From assembly GCF_000024365.1 (NCBI RefSeq), contig NC_013235.1, positions 3,596,001 through 3,660,000 of the forward strand: a stretch of DNA of 64,000 nucleotides. The letters are read 5' to 3'. Position numbers and translations under genes: made by a program. Source of the DNA: Nakamurella multipartita DSM 44233 (GTDB lineage Bacteria; Actinomycetota; Actinomycetes; Mycobacteriales; Nakamurellaceae). Positions 61,668 to 64,000 of the stretch are shown here, one piece after another. Numbering within the stretch: the stretch's first letter is position 1; every line of letters begins with the position of its first letter. A model generated the notes under the pieces. It had not been told where the DNA came from and made no database searches. It saw nothing but the letters and a program-made list of their open reading frames with translations.

Positions 61668-63227
61668 ATGGACGGCTACATCATCGGGTTGGACGCTGGC
61701 ACATCGGTCGTCAAGGCCGCCATCTTCGACACCAACGGCAACGAGCTCAGCCGCGGCGCGCGCAGTGTGCCGATCACCAACCCGCAGGCGCACCTGGCCG
61801 AAGAGAACATGGACGAGGTCTGGGTCGCCGCCACCGAAGCCATCCAGCACGCGCTGCAGAGCAGTTCGGTCAAGGCCGAGGAGATCATCGCGCTGTCGGC
61901 CACCGGGCAGGGCGACGGCACCTGGCTGATCGGCGAGGACGGCAAGCCCAAGGGCCCCGCGTACCTGTGGACCGACGGCCGGGCCGGCGACATCATCGAC
62001 GGCTGGTACGCCGACGGCACGGTCAGCAAGCAGTTCAACATCTCCGGCACCGGCCCCTACGCCGGCACCACCTCGGCGCTGCTGCGCTGGCGTCAGGACA
62101 ACGAGGGCGAGATCCTCGAGGGCGGCACCAACCTGTGGTGCAAGGACTGGATCGAGTACAACCTCACCGGCGACGCCTCCACCGACGCCTCCGACGCCTC
62201 GCTGGCCGGCATCGACGTCCGCAACCGGCAGTGGTCGGACGAGGTCAACGCGGCCTGGGGCTTCGACGAGCGGACCAAGCGCGCACTGCCCCCGATCAAG
62301 AGCCCGATCGACCAGATCGGCACCGTCACCAAGCACGCCGCCGGGGTCACCGGCCTGGCCGAGGGCACCCGGGTGTTCAAGGGCCAGATGGACATCACCG
62401 CATCGTCTCTCGGAGTCGGCGTGGCCCGCCCCGGTGACTGCATGGCGGTCATCGGGACCGCCGGCATCGTCACCGTCGCCACCGACAACCTGGGTTCGGA
62501 GATCCTGCCGACCGACGTCGGCTGGGTCATCCCGCACAGCCCGGACACCTGGATCCGCGCCCTGGGCATGAACTGCTGCACCCCGAACCTGGACTGGTTC
62601 CTGCGCGAGTTCGGCGATCCGTTCCGTCGCGAGGCCTCGGCCCAGCCGGGCGAGGTCGGTCTGTTCGACTACCTTGACGCCAACATCAAGGACGTGCCGA
62701 TCGGCTGCGGCGGCGTGATCTTCCACGGCTACCTGGCCCCCGGTGGCGAGCGCGCTCCGTTCGTCAAGCCCAGCGCCCGCGGCTCGTTCAACGGGATCAC
62801 CGGCAGCCACGACCGCTGGCACCTGCTGCGCGCGGTCTACGAGGGCGTGGCCTTCGGCATCCGGGACTGCCTGGACGCCATCCCCACCCAGGTCGACACC
62901 GTCCGGATGGCCGGCGGCGGCGCGAACAGCGCCGTCTGGGCGCAGATCTTCGCCGACGTGCTGGGTCGCCGGATCATCATCCCGGCCGGCACCGAGTTCG
63001 GCGCCAAGGGTGCGGCCATCGTCGCCGGCGTCGGCGCCGGCAGCTTCAACAGCTACGCCGAGGGCGCCGACGCGACGGTCAACATCGTCCGCGAGTACGA
63101 GCCGGACCTGCGCCGCACGGCCGTCTACGACGACTTCTTCGGCGTCTACCGGGACATCCGCCAGGCCACCCTGAACTCCTGGGATGCCCTGCAGGGCGCG
63201 GTGCGCAAGTCCGCCGCCCTGGTCTGA
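61668..63227 (+). CDS. FGGY carbohydrate kinase, EryA-like
   Basis: A 519-residue kinase from ATG 61668 with GAGGAGC upstream. It resembles erythritol kinase EryA in several places: IIGLDAGTSVVKAAIFD, ATGQGDGTWLIGEDGKP, LWTDGRAG, CKDWIEYNLTGDASTDASD and GGERAPFVKPSARGSF. The ATP loop is MAGGGANSAVWAQI. A tetritol or pentitol (or its ketose) is the likely substrate; this rests on remembered similarity and not an alignment. Operator G is upstream and a strong hairpin downstream. Confidence 0.9.
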   Translation: MDGYIIGLDAGTSVVKAAIFDTNGNELSRGARSVPITNPQAHLAEENMDEVWVAATEAIQHALQSSSVKAEEIIALSATGQGDGTWLIGEDGKPKGPAYLWTDGRAGDIIDGWYADGTVSKQFNISGTGPYAGTTSALLRWRQDNEGEILEGGTNLWCKDWIEYNLTGDASTDASDASLAGIDVRNRQWSDEVNAAWGFDERTKRALPPIKSPIDQIGTVTKHAAGVTGLAEGTRVFKGQMDITASSLGVGVARPGDCMAVIGTAGIVTVATDNLGSEILPTDVGWVIPHSPDTWIRALGMNCCTPNLDWFLREFGDPFRREASAQPGEVGLFDYLDANIKDVPIGCGGVIFHGYLAPGGERAPFVKPSARGSFNGITGSHDRWHLLRAVYEGVAFGIRDCLDAIPTQVDTVRMAGGGANSAVWAQIFADVLGRRIIIPAGTEFGAKGAAIVAGVGAGSFNSYAEGADATVNIVREYEPDLRRTAVYDDFFGVYRDIRQATLNSWDALQGAVRKSAALV

Positions 63228-63238
63228 TCCACCCACCT

Positions 63239-63285
63239 CGCGAGCCCGCGGTCGCCGAAGCTGTGTTCGGCGCCGCGGGCTCGCG
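63239..63285 (+). terminator. Long hairpin between the kinase and IclR genes
   Basis: Arms of 20-21 nt (CGCGAGCCCGCGG + CGCCGAA with complement) pair perfectly except for one bulged T at 63252; loop of 6 nt. It lies 12 bp after the kinase stop and 12 bp before the stop of the convergent IclR gene. Confidence 0.8.
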
Positions 63286-63296
63286 GCGTCCGGCCG

Positions 63297-64000
63297 TCAG
63301 GCCGCCACCGGGTACCGGGCGCCGATCGCACTGGCCGCCCGGCGCAGTTCGGGTACGACTCGGTGGATTCGTTCGCCGTCGAGCTCATCCGACGGGCCCG
63401 TCAATCCCAGGGCTCCCTGTACGGTCCCCGCGGCGTCCAGGATGGGCGCCGCGACCGCGGTGATGCCCAGCGCGCGTTCACCGGTGGACTCGGCGAAGCT
63501 CTGCTGGCGCACGGTCTCCAGTTCGGCCAGGAACGCGCCGATCGGTGTGGCGGAGCCGTCGGCGTGCTCGATCGTGGCCACCGAGACCAGCGCGTCCTGC
63601 CGGTCCTGCTCGGGTAGGAAGGCCAGGATGGTCTTTCCGGCCGCCCCCAAGTACAGCGGGAAACGCTCGCCGATCGGAAGGGTGTAGCGGAGCGGGTTGG
63701 CCCCCTCGACCCGGGCGACCAGCACGCGGGTGCCGGCGAGCGGGACATACAGCGACGAGGTGAGTCCGCATTCCGCCGACAGGGCCTGCATGATCGGCTG
63801 GGCGATCATGTTCAGCGGGCTGGCTACCAGGTAGGCATGCGCGATCGACAACGCGGCCGGTCCGGCGGTGTAGCCGCTGGCGTAGCGTGTGGCAAAGCCA
63901 TTGTCCACCAGGACGTTCAGCAGGCGTTGCGCGGTGGCGATGTGCAGATCGGCGTGCCGCGCGAGATCGCTGAGCCGCACCGGATGCTGGTAGGTCTGCA
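63297..64000 (-). CDS. IclR family transcriptional regulator (5' end outside window)
   Basis: The visible ~234 residues include most of the helix-turn-helix (VRLSDLARHADLHIATAQRLLNVLVDNGF) and the complete effector-binding domain (LYVPLAGTRVLVARVEG, PLYLGAAGKTILAFLPE, GERALGITAVAAPILDAAG, ALGLTGPSDEL). The frame stays open to the right edge, so the first residues are missing. IclR proteins often control sugar and aromatic catabolism; it may be a second regulator of the polyol locus. Convergent with the EryA-like kinase gene. Confidence 0.92.
   Translation of the reverse strand, partial: QTYQHPVRLSDLARHADLHIATAQRLLNVLVDNGFATRYASGYTAGPAALSIAHAYLVASPLNMIAQPIMQALSAECGLTSSLYVPLAGTRVLVARVEGANPLRYTLPIGERFPLYLGAAGKTILAFLPEQDRQDALVSVATIEHADGSATPIGAFLAELETVRQQSFAESTGERALGITAVAAPILDAAGTVQGALGLTGPSDELDGERIHRVVPELRRAASAIGARYPVAA

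Overview
The window is high-GC DNA with many GTG starts and many 4-bp start/stop overlaps. It carries the actinobacterial gene order alaS, a DUF6167-like gene, ruvX, mltG, aroE, prepilin peptidase. This points to an actinomycete (Actinomycetota); a Nakamurella-like organism would fit, but that is inference from gene content and not a search.

Layout. 1-7.1 kb: the 3' end of an unknown gene, a Tap-like lipoprotein peptidase, a small conserved protein, an RNB ribonuclease, and a tight cluster of GT2 glycosyltransferase, PIG-L deacetylase/methyltransferase fusion and acyl-CoA dehydrogenase. 7.1-7.6 kb: RNase P RNA on the minus strand. 7.6-19.9 kb: mixed housekeeping genes (RNase H/phosphatase, zinc-ribbon coiled-coil protein, Nif3-like protein, low-molecular-weight phosphatase, SURF1, GH76). 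Next comes an iron-box-controlled PepSY membrane operon with a divergent gene of unknown function, then LLM oxidoreductase, DUF3224, MarR and zinc-ribbon genes. 19.97-21.33 kb: an IS110-family element with a structured leader. 21.3-30.1 kb: metallophosphoesterase, PNPOx-like protein, a frameshifted prepilin peptidase, and the aroE-mltG-ruvX-alaS block. 30.3-44.0 kb: membrane protein, universal stress protein, M20 peptidase, GH13 glucosidase, a frameshifted alcohol dehydrogenase, a subtilase with a small partner, a repeat cluster, acyltransferase, a secreted Tyr-rich protein, quinone reductase, rarA, a zinc metallopeptidase and a HAD hydrolase.

44.1-64.0 kb is the most notable part: an apparent sugar-alcohol or ketose catabolic locus. 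It holds three FGGY kinases (one GlpK-like, one EryA-like), a GlpD-like FAD dehydrogenase, a TIM-like isomerase, a class II aldolase, two HAD phosphatases, a zinc alcohol dehydrogenase and an AraM-like glycerol-1-phosphate dehydrogenase. It also encodes a fused E1 plus E2 of a 2-oxoacid/acetoin-type dehydrogenase, GntR and IclR regulators, and an unfamiliar polytopic membrane protein that is the only transporter candidate in view. I found a 20-bp motif (roughly ACATGTAYGKACTTGTAYAG, two direct repeats 10 bp apart) at seven places, one in front of essentially every transcription unit of this locus. This ties the genes into one regulon. The locus runs off the right edge, so further transport or isomerase genes may lie outside.

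Several genes look broken or shortened: a methyltransferase and a zinc-ribbon protein seem to have lost an internal in-frame block, the prepilin peptidase carries one extra base, and an alcohol dehydrogenase carries a 5-bp duplication. These are either real decay or sequence errors and should be checked against reads.
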